Source of the DNA: Bacillota bacterium
Lineage (GTDB): Bacteria; Bacillota; SHA-98; UBA4971
Direction of reading: 5' to 3'
Assembly: GCA_012689375.1 (NCBI GenBank)
Contig: JAAZLO010000070.1
Location: 1 to 45,626 of the forward strand
DNA: 45,626 nt
Shown: in pieces, positions 9,196-17,399 of the stretch
How positions within the stretch are numbered: the stretch's first letter is position 1
Layout of the letters: each line of letters starts with the position of its first letter
The notes under the pieces: generated by a model
What the model saw: only the letters and a program-made list of their open reading frames with translations
Told to the model about the DNA's origin: nothing
Database searches by the model: none
Made by a program: the position numbers and the translations under genes

Positions 9196-9621
9196 CTAAG
9201 CTCCTGTAATGCTATATTTCTCCTTGGATAATTTTGCTTCAAGGAAGCCTTCGAGCCACTTCTTAACAGGCCCGAGTGAAGATTCGAGAATCCTTAGACT
9301 TCCCGGGGTTATATGATCCACGAAATAATTTTTAGCCGCCCTCATGGCTTCCTTGGCTTCATCCTCAGTCAACCTACCGTTCTTGGACCTTTCTCTTAAT
9401 TCGTCTACAAGTACTTGATTAGTAGAACGGATTGCATCTATTCCCACTGATTCCGCTTCTACCAGAGCAGCGGAAAGTGATTGCCTTATAACTTCATGAT
9501 CGATCTCCTGAATTTTCTTCCGTAACAATGCAATCCCATATACAATTAACGCCACAATAAAAAGGGTAACCACAGGAAACAGAATTCCTATACACTTAAA
9601 AGCAAAATCACTCAAAACCAC
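9196..9621 (-). CDS. Small membrane-anchored helical protein, phage-holin-LLH-like
   Basis: I set the start at the GTG at 9621, seven bases after GGAGG. The longer frame begins at an ATG at 9642, but this Shine-Dalgarno sequence then lies inside the coding part. The 141-residue product has one N-terminal transmembrane helix (about 5-30), then a basic stop (LLRKK) and a long amphipathic, charged helical region. Size, single N-terminal span and the tail with TEDEAKEAMRAAKNY resemble phage holins of the LLH type, which also occur outside prophages. No endolysin or other phage gene is near, so a lytic role is doubtful. It is divergent from the RemA-like gene and upstream of yyaL on the same strand. 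Confidence 0.55.
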   Translation of the reverse strand: MVLSDFAFKCIGILFPVVTLFIVALIVYGIALLRKKIQEIDHEVIRQSLSAALVEAESVGIDAIRSTNQVLVDELRERSKNGRLTEDEAKEAMRAAKNYFVDHITPGSLRILESSLGPVKKWLEGFLEAKLSKEKYSITGA

Positions 9622-9817
9622 TGTTGTTCCTCCTTTTTTCATAATGGTATATATTCCCTTTACTTATTACCCTCTGAATGTGTTAAATCCTTCCATAATA
9701 TTGGATTTTATTCCTAACCACTCTGTAATTTAAAGATCATCAACTAATGTAGAGGCAAAAAAGCCCTTTTGGAGAACACTATTACAAGACACACAACAAA
9801 TAAGGATGTGGAATCAT

Positions 9818-10189
9818 ATGGAAGTCAGAGAACAGGCTATCGTCCCTTTAGGCTATGGTAAATACGCACGTTCTGATAAAATCATTGCTCTTGATCCGAT
9901 AGAGACTGATAGAGGACCTGGTCGCCGCACCAGAGTGTATATTGATCAACTCCCTAATCCTCTTATTGCCTCCAGAACTGAAAATTCCATCCTGGCAAGT
10001 ATGGTCAGGACTCCCAGGGAAATTGTAAAGGCTACAGCCGCCTTTGAATTATTACAGGATCTTTTCGATGATATACAACAAGTGGGTTCAATGCTTAGAA
10101 AAAGCATTAAGGATGAGGCAGGGCTTGATCTGGAAGATATTGAGGATAAAATCAGGGATATTTTAGAGCACAGATTTGATCTAGAATAA
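9818..10189 (+). CDS. RemA-like DUF370 protein with C-terminal helical extension
   Basis: A 123-residue protein. Residues about 5-65 match the pattern of the DUF370/RemA family: a first strand ending in GYGKYARSDKIIAL and a central GRRTRVYI motif (RemA has GRRTRAVII). RemA forms DNA-binding rings and activates matrix genes in Bacillus. Family members are usually 75-90 residues; here about 50 extra residues form acidic helices (ELLQDLFDDIQQVGSM, DLEDIEDKIRDILEH). The ATG at 9818 has AAGGATGTGG six bases before it; an in-frame ATG at 9806 would sit inside that site. Family membership is inferred from the motif; the function of this paralog is unknown. Confidence 0.65.
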   Translation: MEVREQAIVPLGYGKYARSDKIIALDPIETDRGPGRRTRVYIDQLPNPLIASRTENSILASMVRTPREIVKATAAFELLQDLFDDIQQVGSMLRKSIKDEAGLDLEDIEDKIRDILEHRFDLE

Positions 10190-10232
10190 AACCTGATACA
10201 AAATTTAAAAGAGGATTTCTTCTATTCAGGTT
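10190..10232 (+). terminator. Possible weak terminator after the RemA-like gene
   Basis: AACCTGA at 10190-10196 pairs with TCAGGTT at 10226-10232. Inside the loop, AGAGGA can pair imperfectly with TCTTCT. It follows the stop codon directly but lacks a proper T-run on the plus strand, so it may be only a stabilising 3' stem. Confidence 0.3.
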
Positions 10233-10365
10233 GAATATCTATACCCAGAATTAAGTGTTACTACATACTTTATTTTAAAACCTATTTCCTTCTGTGATAA
10301 ATATGTACAACTGTAACCTTATACCTGTATAAAACATTCACATCCAGCATACAAATTGCGTTTCC

Positions 10366-10401
10366 GTCCCTTGGGGGACTGAGAAAGCTCTCAAAGCTCT
10401 C
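10366..10401 (+). promoter_or_regulatory. Putative structured leader of the XRE-cupin gene
   Basis: Two hairpins stand side by side: GTCCC (10366-10370) with GGGAC (10375-10379), and TGAGA (10380-10384) with TCTCA (10389-10393). The second overlaps a perfect tandem repeat AAAGCTCTC AAAGCTCTC (10384-10401), followed by GAGG, so two alternative pairings are possible. It does not match any riboswitch I know. The start codon is 39 bases further on. Confidence 0.35.
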
Positions 10402-10440
10402 GAGGTGATGGTGCCGGATCTACTCAAGGAGGAATGAAAT

Positions 10441-10977
10441 TTGCTCGGTGAGAGGATACGCAAGAAACGAAAGGAACGGGATAAAAGCTTAAGCGAACTT
10501 TCTGAATTAACAGGGCTAACCGCTAGTTTCCTAAGTCAGGTGGAAAGAGATGTTACAGAACCGTCAATTACATCCTTGCGAAAAATAGCGAGAGCACTTG
10601 ACGTGCCGATATTCTATTTCTTACTGGATACCGAAGAACAAAGCCCTGTTGTAAGGGCTGAAAACCGTAAGGTCCTGAAGTTCCCACAATCTGATCAGAC
10701 TTTTGAATTATTAACCCCGGATCTTAGTGGGCAGATGGAATTAATGATTGCCACTCTCAAGCCGAATACTGCTACCTGTGATGAACCCCTTACTCACCCG
10801 GGGGAAGAATGTACATTTGTCCTCGAAGGTGAAATGGGAATTGAAATCGGTGAAGACAACTATCATTTAAAACAAGGTGATAGTATTTATTTTTATTGCA
10901 CAATCCCTCATAAAATCACAAACGTAGGGAAAACAGATTTGGTTTTTGTATCAGTAATGACACCCCCGTCTTTCTGA
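10441..10977 (+). CDS. XRE-family transcriptional regulator with C-terminal cupin domain
   Basis: A 178-residue regulator beginning at TTG, eight bases after AAGGAGG. Residues 1-60 form a helix-turn-helix of the XRE type (RIRKKRKERDKSLSELSELTGL, then SFLSQVERDVTEPS as recognition helix region). Residues about 100-175 form a small cupin barrel (HPGEECTFVLEGEMGIEIG and LKQGDSIYFYCTIPHKITN), which in related proteins of the PuuR/SutR type senses a small molecule. It may control its own gene or a neighbour; the plus-strand gene stands alone and converges on the histidine kinase gene. The ligand is not predictable from sequence. Confidence 0.9.
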   Translation: MLGERIRKKRKERDKSLSELSELTGLTASFLSQVERDVTEPSITSLRKIARALDVPIFYFLLDTEEQSPVVRAENRKVLKFPQSDQTFELLTPDLSGQMELMIATLKPNTATCDEPLTHPGEECTFVLEGEMGIEIGEDNYHLKQGDSIYFYCTIPHKITNVGKTDLVFVSVMTPPSF

Positions 10978-11044
10978 TACAGATCATATCAACCTTCAGC
11001 CTACCGGAACCCGGGGGGAATAAAACATAAAAACCAGTATATTA

Positions 11045-13366
11045 TCAGTGTGCCGTCGGTAAAATCACAGTAATTTTCGCACCTTTTTGGCAATATATAT
11101 TTTCTACTCTTATTGTCCCCCCGTGCTGTTCTATGATGCTCTTTGCTATATTAAGCCCAATGCCTGTCCCATGACCTTTTGTAGTGAAGAAAGGCCTGAA
11201 TAACATCATCATTGCCGCACCGGTTATACCGGGCCCTGAATCGCGGAACTCCACTATAACACTTCGCCTATCAGTTGAATTTTCAGCCTTAACATACAGT
11301 TCACCCCCACCTGCATCCATGGCTTCAATTGCGTTTCTACAGATATTTTCGAAGACTTGACGGAGTTTATCCGGATCCCCGGGGACATTAGAAATATTAT
11401 CAGAATAGGCGCGGATAATATTTATATTTTTGCAAGCGGGTTGCAGCTCAATTATATCAAGGATTTCCTCCAGGATCGAAGGGATCGAAACCAACGAAAC
11501 ATTTCCTACAGTCAATTCTCTGAGATCCCCAAGATCATGTGCAACCCGGGTCGCCTGTTCCACCTGTCGGAGAAGGAGTCTTATTGTTTGCTTTAATTTT
11601 AGGGGCAGCCTTTGATCTATCTCCATCATTTGCATACAGCCTTTGATCACCGAAAGCGGATTCTTAATTTCGTGAGCCGCCCTAACCGCTAATTGTTCTA
11701 AAGTCTCTATTCGTTCCAGCATTGATCCTATGGTCGGGTTAACCCTGGGTTTTATACGTGTCATAAAATTCTCCCATATCAGGGCCAGATCAAGAAGTAT
11801 GCTGCTGCAATAATCTATATCATCCTTACTAAATCTGTCACCTTTCTTCCTGCCAATAATAAATAATCCAATGGTATCGTCACCACAGGTAAGCGGTATT
11901 ATCATACATGAAGGCCAGGGTGTTTCATTCATATAAAAGCATTGAACAAACATATCCATCATATTTGCTTCCAAATATTCAAGTGCCTTGCTTGTCCATC
12001 CCTCAACTTCCGGATCCCCTAAAATGATATTTGCCAGGATACTATTTAGAGGACCCCGCCCCGGCAGATCGTGTATCATATCAATTTTTTGAGGCTCGGC
12101 AGGGCAAGCAGTTAAAAAATCACTTGCCGGAAAAAGCAGGGAGAATATTTCCGGACTATTCCAACAGTTAACAAAGGCTCCTACCTGAAAATTTATTGTC
12201 TTTCTTAAACCCGTTAAAAGACCCCTTGCGACACGGGTAATATCTTTTGAATTTCTGCAGACAGCAAAAGCATATTCTATAAAAGCAATCCTTACCCGCT
12301 CCTTAATACCTGAAAATGTACAGGTGCTTAAGAAGGCCTTATTTGCAGATGAAACAATGGCGGAAATTATCCTCATATCCGCCGTACCCAAACCCTTGCC
12401 CGGAGGGTTCCAAAGGGATAGCATCCCTACATCCCCTGAATCATTTGGGATGGGGGTGCAAATTGCCGAGTGATTGCCAAACTTGTCTAAAATACGGCAT
12501 TGGCCTTGCTCTACATATACCGGTGCCGACGTTTTTCCGGCAAAACACATAGCAGGACAATCGGATATTTTTATATCGTAATTCTTTATATCCATATTTT
12601 GTTTTTCTCCGGCAACGGATGCCGGTTTAAGTGTGCCTGTGTTTCTATCTGAGATACATATAAGAGCTGATTCAGCCAGCCCCAAAGAGACAGGAAGCTC
12701 TGTCAGATTGTTAAATGTGCCACAAAGTTCATTAGCTGATGTAAAAACATTATAAGCCTCAAGTACCCTCAGAATATTATCGGCCCTAGATCCTTTATTT
12801 TTAGGAGAGATCGCCATATAAAACAGATGGATGAATTTCTCTGAAAGACGACAAAGAGTATCCTCATCGTCAGAATCAAACGGAGGAGACGAAGAATCAG
12901 CAAAAACAGCAATTATAGTTAAAGCTTTTTTATATACGTAATCGAAGGATATCAGCACATCCTTGAAATTAAAGGCGGAAAGATGGTTTTTAATAATGCT
13001 TACAGGAACTTTTTTTCTGATATTCTTTAGAATACAATTTGAAACAGGTTGCCATGATTCCTGCCTTTCATCAGATCCGGGACCGGATTCCGGATAAATA
13101 TAAACCCCGGCTGTCGCACCGTGGGGGCAAACGTAATCATCCGTTATAAGCATGGCATAATCAGCCCTGCAGGCGTAAGCAATTAGTTGCAACGCCCGGG
13201 TATAAAAAACTTTCACCTCACATGAAGTCCGATTTTTAAAATTGTTCTCCGGCTCGTCGATTTGGTATGAACGTATATATCCGGTTTTAAGTATTTTTCT
13301 TTTACCCGTTCTGTTTGTTCCTTTTTGCAATACGGAATCTATGAGATTTTTAAATAAAACAGACAA
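11045..13366 (-). CDS. Soluble sensor histidine kinase with N-terminal GAF-like domains
   Basis: The protein is about 773 residues from a TTG at 13366, which is well spaced after GGGGTGATC; a GTG three codons upstream is the alternative but overlaps that site. The C-terminal third holds the HisKA box (RAAHEIKNPLSVIKG, phosphorylated histidine near residue 565), the N box (NICRNAIEAMD), G1 (DSGPGI) and G2 (GTGIGLNIAKSIIEQHGG). The roughly 550 residues before it contain no transmembrane helix and look like repeated GAF-type modules (for example a segment around VPVSLGLAESALICISDRN), so the signal is probably cytoplasmic. No response regulator adjoins, making it an orphan kinase; many clostridial orphan kinases feed Spo0A, but that is speculation here. 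Confidence 0.88.
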   Translation of the reverse strand: MSVLFKNLIDSVLQKGTNRTGKRKILKTGYIRSYQIDEPENNFKNRTSCEVKVFYTRALQLIAYACRADYAMLITDDYVCPHGATAGVYIYPESGPGSDERQESWQPVSNCILKNIRKKVPVSIIKNHLSAFNFKDVLISFDYVYKKALTIIAVFADSSSPPFDSDDEDTLCRLSEKFIHLFYMAISPKNKGSRADNILRVLEAYNVFTSANELCGTFNNLTELPVSLGLAESALICISDRNTGTLKPASVAGEKQNMDIKNYDIKISDCPAMCFAGKTSAPVYVEQGQCRILDKFGNHSAICTPIPNDSGDVGMLSLWNPPGKGLGTADMRIISAIVSSANKAFLSTCTFSGIKERVRIAFIEYAFAVCRNSKDITRVARGLLTGLRKTINFQVGAFVNCWNSPEIFSLLFPASDFLTACPAEPQKIDMIHDLPGRGPLNSILANIILGDPEVEGWTSKALEYLEANMMDMFVQCFYMNETPWPSCMIIPLTCGDDTIGLFIIGRKKGDRFSKDDIDYCSSILLDLALIWENFMTRIKPRVNPTIGSMLERIETLEQLAVRAAHEIKNPLSVIKGCMQMMEIDQRLPLKLKQTIRLLLRQVEQATRVAHDLGDLRELTVGNVSLVSIPSILEEILDIIELQPACKNINIIRAYSDNISNVPGDPDKLRQVFENICRNAIEAMDAGGGELYVKAENSTDRRSVIVEFRDSGPGITGAAMMMLFRPFFTTKGHGTGIGLNIAKSIIEQHGGTIRVENIYCQKGAKITVILPTAH

Positions 13367-13387
13367 TAGGATCACCCCGGAATATTA

Positions 13388-13406
13388 TTGTTTCATACGG
13401 AAACAA
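13388..13406. repeat. 7-bp inverted repeat upstream of the histidine kinase gene
   Basis: TTGTTTC (13388-13394) and GAAACAA (13400-13406) form a perfect dyad with a five-base spacer, 22 bases before the predicted start of the kinase gene. It could be an operator or a 5' stem; it has no T-run for a terminator. Confidence 0.35.
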
Positions 13407-13502
13407 AATGGGTCAGCAGCCTACCCTTCACGATCCTTACTGTCTTTGTTGTTCCTTTTTATATTATCGAATATTTAAAATCTAAGAGTTATCAGTTTGT
13501 TT

Positions 13503-13946
13503 TCAGCTTAATAACAGTCCTGCACCTGCAGCAAGGAGAACCAGGCCTAACCCTTTGAGCCATGTCATCGGCACAGGGTTCAGCCCAAAAAATCCGAAGT
13601 GATCTATAACGAGAGCTGTTAGAGTTTGCCCTACAACAATAAAGGTAGTTGCCACTGCTACCCCCAGTTTAGGTATACTGGAAATAACACCCCACGTAAT
13701 AAGAACACCCAATAAACCACCAAACGGGGAATACCAAGGGGTCCGGGTTATACGACTGAGATCCCCCTCCCCTGCGTTAAACACAAATAAAAGGATTAAG
13801 ATGGTAATAAGCCCGATGATGTGCACAACGAGAATAGTCTCGTAATTACCTATAACCTGTCCGAGCCTGGTATTTATTGAACCTTGTACCGCCATAGATA
13901 TACCGGCAACCACAGCAATGACAAAGCCGAGGATTTTCAGGGACAT
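13503..13946 (-). CDS. DUF606/YdcZ-type membrane protein (DMT-like transporter)
   Basis: A 147-residue integral membrane protein with five predicted hydrophobic segments. It begins MSLKILGFVIAVVAGISMA and has the family-typical QGSINTRLG near residue 20 and WGVISSIPKLGVA near 90. The DUF606/YdcZ family is a half-size relative of the drug/metabolite transporter group; members usually act as dimers or in pairs and substrates are unknown. GAAGGGTGG eight bases before the ATG at 13946 supports the start; a GTG at 13958 overlaps that site. It stands 53 bases after the folK::birA stop on the same strand and could be the last gene of the folate operon. Confidence 0.85.
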   Translation of the reverse strand: MSLKILGFVIAVVAGISMAVQGSINTRLGQVIGNYETILVVHIIGLITILILLFVFNAGEGDLSRITRTPWYSPFGGLLGVLITWGVISSIPKLGVAVATTFIVVGQTLTALVIDHFGFFGLNPVPMTWLKGLGLVLLAAGAGLLLS

Positions 13947-13999
13947 AACACACGCCACCCTTCATTAGCGAGTGTAACCCTCACCTGAAAACCCTATTC

Positions 14000-15232
14000 C
14001 TATTTTCCGGACATTAGGATAGGGCCCCCGGGGTAAGACATGACAACTTCTTGTTCGGGAATATCGTAGCATTCCTTGATCTCCTGTAATGCCTTGGGGA
14101 AATCCTTTGATAAAAACCTGTTGTACAAAGCTGAAAACCTATGTATTATTGAAGTTGTCAATGATTCGCAGGCCTCGGATCTGAAGGGGTGATCCGGGCT
14201 CAGCAAAGATGTGGAAGTTTCCCGAACTTCATCCGGGAGATAATTGAGATCAACAGCAACGTTAACTCCTATCCCGACAATAGCATAATCCAGCTTATTC
14301 CCGATAAACCTGGTTTCAGATAAAATACCACACACTTTCTTTCCGGACACCAGCACATCATTAGGCCATTTAACCGTTGCTGGGAACCCAGTCCCCTCCC
14401 GAATTGCTGAGCGCACTGCAGTCCCCGCCGCAAGTGATAACCAACCCATGTCCTGCAGTTGGGCTTTGGGTTTTAGCAGTATAGACAAGTATAATCCGCC
14501 AGGTGGTGAATACCACACCCGCCCGTGCTTACCCCTACCTTCACTCTGGACTTTTGCTACAACACAAGCGCCTTGGGAGGCCCCTGTAACAGCGAGATCG
14601 GCGGCCGTAGTATTTGTTGATTTTACCTCATTAAAGCGTATTATCTGCCAGCCTCCGGGATTTGATTTTTTCCCCTTCCACCAGGATCCGACTTCAAACA
14701 AGCGAACGCCTTTCCATATTCGAAAATCCTGCGCAAGACATTGGATACGACAGTCGTCGGGCGTCAAAAGATCCGGGTTTATTTCAGCCAAAGGGATAAT
14801 AACAAACCCTCTTTCCCATATTCGGGGATGGGGGAGAGTTAAATCCTGAGTCTCTATTATTACTTCCTCATAGATATTCTTTGAATCAGTCAAAGAACTG
14901 CCACCCAAATTGAAAAAATACATAAGAATATCAATGTCAAGGATTCTCGGCCCCCACCTTACTGTCGGCTCCCTGCCAACTCGGGTTTCGATATCCTTGC
15001 AAAGGGATAACAGATCCAAAGGTGACAGACAGGTATCAATTTGGGCAACGGCATTCAGAAACGAGCCTTGCTCTGTATAGCCCACAGGCTCTGTTTCATA
15101 GAGGGATGAGGCATTAATAACCTTAAGTTGCCCTGAAGCATTAAGCATAGCAAGGCCTTCAACAATGTTTTCACGCCTATCTCCTAAGTTTGAACCGAAT
15201 CCTAAATACACCCGCGCATATGTTTTCGTCAC
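14000..15232 (-). CDS. Fusion of HPPK (FolK) and biotin-protein ligase (BirA)
   Basis: One 410-residue reading frame joins two enzymes. Residues 1 to about 170 are 6-hydroxymethyl-7,8-dihydropterin pyrophosphokinase: YLGFGSNLGDR, then SSLYETEPVGYTEQGSFLNAV, then RVGREPTVRWGPRILDIDIL. Residues about 198-400 are the catalytic domain of biotin-[acetyl-CoA-carboxylase] ligase: FNEVKSTNTTAADLA, EGRGKHGRVWYSPPGGLYLS, VKWPNDVLVSGKKVCGILSE, and GIGVNV. The BirA part lacks the N-terminal DNA-binding domain, and it ends soon after EVVMSYPGGPILMSGK, so the usual SH3-like C-terminal domain is missing; the other two frames close within about 15 codons. It overlaps folB by four bases, which ties it to folate synthesis. 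Confidence 0.9.
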   Translation of the reverse strand: MTKTYARVYLGFGSNLGDRRENIVEGLAMLNASGQLKVINASSLYETEPVGYTEQGSFLNAVAQIDTCLSPLDLLSLCKDIETRVGREPTVRWGPRILDIDILMYFFNLGGSSLTDSKNIYEEVIIETQDLTLPHPRIWERGFVIIPLAEINPDLLTPDDCRIQCLAQDFRIWKGVRLFEVGSWWKGKKSNPGGWQIIRFNEVKSTNTTAADLAVTGASQGACVVAKVQSEGRGKHGRVWYSPPGGLYLSILLKPKAQLQDMGWLSLAAGTAVRSAIREGTGFPATVKWPNDVLVSGKKVCGILSETRFIGNKLDYAIVGIGVNVAVDLNYLPDEVRETSTSLLSPDHPFRSEACESLTTSIIHRFSALYNRFLSKDFPKALQEIKECYDIPEQEVVMSYPGGPILMSGK

Positions 15233-15597
15233 TCCCGGTTGCTCCTAACAATTTCTACTTCAACATAATCCAGTATCCCACCCATAGAGACCCCGGGCTT
15301 TCTTACCCTTACAATTATATACTTTACGGAATATGCAGATAAGATTTCCCCTGCAATGCTTTCCGCCACAGCCTCAATTAAATTGTAAGTCCTTTCCTGA
15401 ACTATCTCTTGTACAATTGTGTATACATCGACATAATTAATACTTTGTTCCAAGTCATCGGATTGACCCGGAATTGCAAGATCCGTGATCAACTCTACAT
15501 CCACTTCAAATTTTTGCCCGAGCTCTCTTTCACCTTCAAACACCCCATGATACCCGTAAAACACCATGTTTTTTAGGGTTATCCTGTCACCCTTCAC
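15229..15597 (-). CDS. folB: Dihydroneopterin aldolase
   Basis: A 122-residue enzyme that cleaves 7,8-dihydroneopterin to 6-hydroxymethyl-7,8-dihydropterin and glycolaldehyde, the substrate for FolK. It shows the FolB features LKNMVFYGYHGVFEGERELGQ near the N-terminus, YNLIEAVAESIA around residue 70 with the glutamate of the active site, and VRVRKPGVSMGGILDYVEVEI at the end, with the catalytic lysine. The GTG start at 15597 lies inside the end of folP (11-base overlap) after GGGGGG. The stop overlaps the folK::birA start by four bases. Confidence 0.95.
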   Translation of the reverse strand: MKGDRITLKNMVFYGYHGVFEGERELGQKFEVDVELITDLAIPGQSDDLEQSINYVDVYTIVQEIVQERTYNLIEAVAESIAGEILSAYSVKYIIVRVRKPGVSMGGILDYVEVEIVRSNRE

Positions 15598-16885
15598 GAA
15601 TACTCCCCCCTCTTACGATAGCGTCAGCCATACGGGCAACTCTAGCCATATACTTTACATCGTGAACACGCACGATATCAATACCGGACGCAACCGCAAG
15701 AGCGACAGTGGCAGCTGTGCCTTCAATTCTGTCTCCTGTCGAAAGTCCCAACGTTTTTCCGATAAATGCCTTACGTGAAGTTCCCAGGACTACAGGATAA
15801 CCAAGGTTCTTTAGTTCTTTAAGCTTTCTTAACAATTCAAGATTATGGATACGTGTCTTACCAAACCCAATCCCGGGATCAATTAATATGTTGTCGTTGG
15901 ATATTCCATAATTCTTAGCCTCATCAGCAGCTGTAAGAAGAGATTTTATTACTTCAGATACCACTGACTCATATTCCGGGTTTTTCTGCATATCTTTCGG
16001 TCGGCCTTTCATGTGCATCAGTACTATAGGAACCCCGGCTTTAGCCACCACTTCCCCTAAACGCGGATCCATTGATAAGGACGAGATATCATTAATCATG
16101 TGAGCACCTGCAGCAATAGCTGCTTCTGCTATCTCACTTTTATATGTATCCACTGAAATAGGAATTGGAAAATCTTGTCCGAGCCTCTTAATAACAGGAA
16201 TTACCCGCCGGATTTCTTCTTCCGTCGGTACAGGATCAGAGCCTGGCCTTGTAGATTCCCCGCCGATATCAATAATATCAGCCCCCTGTTTAACAAGGCT
16301 CCACGCATGCTCCACTGCTAAGTCAGTGGTTTCATGCTCCCCGCCGTCTGAAAATGAATCAGGAGTTATATTAAGAATACCCATAACATAAGTCTTGGCC
16401 CCTAAAATCAAACTATGTCTTCCAAGTCGGAGGGTCTTGTCACCGGATGCTTCCTTTGCAGAAAGGACTTGTGAAATCTTTTTCCCTATCTCCGGTAAAT
16501 CAAAATATTGACGCATAAGTCCCTTCGAAATTCGAAGTAATTGTTCAGTTGTTCCCATAAGTAAGACATCGGTGATATCCCCCGTAAGAGAAGCCACCTT
16601 TGCACTTACGGCAGCCTCCCCGCCTTTTGACAGTGCCTCCTGCTTAACTATTACTGCCTGCTTTGAGGATAAATCTTTAAGAAGTATTACATGAAAAATG
16701 CCTTTCTTTTTCATTATGTCAATACCTTCGGGGAAAACTCCGATTCTTTCCATTTCAGCGGAAATATCATGTTCGGATTCGATTGCAAGAATGCGGACAT
16801 CATAGTGCTTTTGTTTTTTAAAATCAGCAGACTCTATCAGATTTATCACTCCCTGGCGCGTCTGTTTGCGCAAAGTATCATACAA
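15587..16885 (-). CDS. folP: Dihydropteroate synthase with about 150-residue N-terminal extension
   Basis: The C-terminal TIM-barrel part begins near residue 155 and shows VMGILNITPDSFSDGG, DIIDIGGESTRPGSDPV, HMINDISSL and LGTSRKAFIGKTLG, the pterin and sulfa-binding loops of DHPS. It condenses p-aminobenzoate with hydroxymethyldihydropterin pyrophosphate. Before it are about 150 extra residues with no DHPS motif (EMERIGVFPEGIDIMKKKG, then KQEALSKGGEAAVSAKVA); similar extensions occur in some clostridial DHPS. The TTG start at 16885 overlaps the isochorismatase gene by eight bases and its ribosome site is weak, so the exact N-terminus is uncertain. Total length is 432 residues against about 270-280 for the usual enzyme. 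Confidence 0.93.
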   Translation of the reverse strand: MYDTLRKQTRQGVINLIESADFKKQKHYDVRILAIESEHDISAEMERIGVFPEGIDIMKKKGIFHVILLKDLSSKQAVIVKQEALSKGGEAAVSAKVASLTGDITDVLLMGTTEQLLRISKGLMRQYFDLPEIGKKISQVLSAKEASGDKTLRLGRHSLILGAKTYVMGILNITPDSFSDGGEHETTDLAVEHAWSLVKQGADIIDIGGESTRPGSDPVPTEEEIRRVIPVIKRLGQDFPIPISVDTYKSEIAEAAIAAGAHMINDISSLSMDPRLGEVVAKAGVPIVLMHMKGRPKDMQKNPEYESVVSEVIKSLLTAADEAKNYGISNDNILIDPGIGFGKTRIHNLELLRKLKELKNLGYPVVLGTSRKAFIGKTLGLSTGDRIEGTAATVALAVASGIDIVRVHDVKYMARVARMADAIVRGGSIREG

Positions 16886-17399
16886 CGTTTACACCGAGGG
16901 TCTTTTCCATTTCTTTAAGGGCAAATCTATGGGCCTCCTCATCAAAGGATGACATGCAATCCTTTAATGCGGTAACCTTATAATTTAGCATTCTGCCATC
17001 TGCAGCTGTATATAGGTTGCAAATATTAGTACATACACCTGTTAGTAAAATTTCGTCTATGCCAAGTTCCCTCAGGGTCAAATCTAAATCTGTTTGGAAG
17101 AAACCACTGTATCTACGTTTAGGAATGACTATATCACCGGGTTGGGGTTTTAGGGCATCTACTATTTCGGCCCCCGGGGTCCCCACAATACAATGGGGAG
17201 GAAACATTTCAAATTCAGAATCGTCTTTTTCATGTAGATCACATAAGTATATTATAGGCTGTTTACAGGCTCTGGCCCTCTTAATTTCTTGGGAGATAGC
17301 ATCAACAACTTTATCTGCATCGGGACCAATATATAATTTACCGTCAGGTTCAATAAAGTCCCTTACCATATCTATTATTATAAGTGCCTTTTTTGACAT
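16878..17399 (-). CDS. Isochorismatase-family cysteine hydrolase (nicotinamidase-like)
   Basis: A 173-residue alpha/beta hydrolase with the catalytic triad Asp10 (ALIIIDM), Lys94 (VIPKRRYSGF) and Cys123 (LLTGVCTNICN). The segment FPPHCIVGTPGAEI is typical of nicotinamidases (PncA), which turn nicotinamide into nicotinate, so that is the best guess; other amidohydrolases of the family are possible. The ATG at 17399 follows AAAGGGTGG by six bases; the longer frame upstream has no site. It lies 118 bases after fchA and runs directly into folP with an eight-base overlap. Confidence 0.88.
   Translation of the reverse strand: MSKKALIIIDMVRDFIEPDGKLYIGPDADKVVDAISQEIKRARACKQPIIYLCDLHEKDDSEFEMFPPHCIVGTPGAEIVDALKPQPGDIVIPKRRYSGFFQTDLDLTLRELGIDEILLTGVCTNICNLYTAADGRMLNYKVTALKDCMSSFDEEAHRFALKEMEKTLGVNVV

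Noticed and set aside
10978-11044. Bidirectional terminator between the XRE-cupin and histidine kinase genes
   Set aside because: CCGG-AAC-CCGG is only a four-base stem and there is no T-run on either strand.
13960-14000. A frameshift that would restore the missing BirA C-terminal domain
   Set aside because: After the folK::birA stop both other frames close within about 15 codons and do not read like a BirA C-terminal domain, so a single indel would not restore it.
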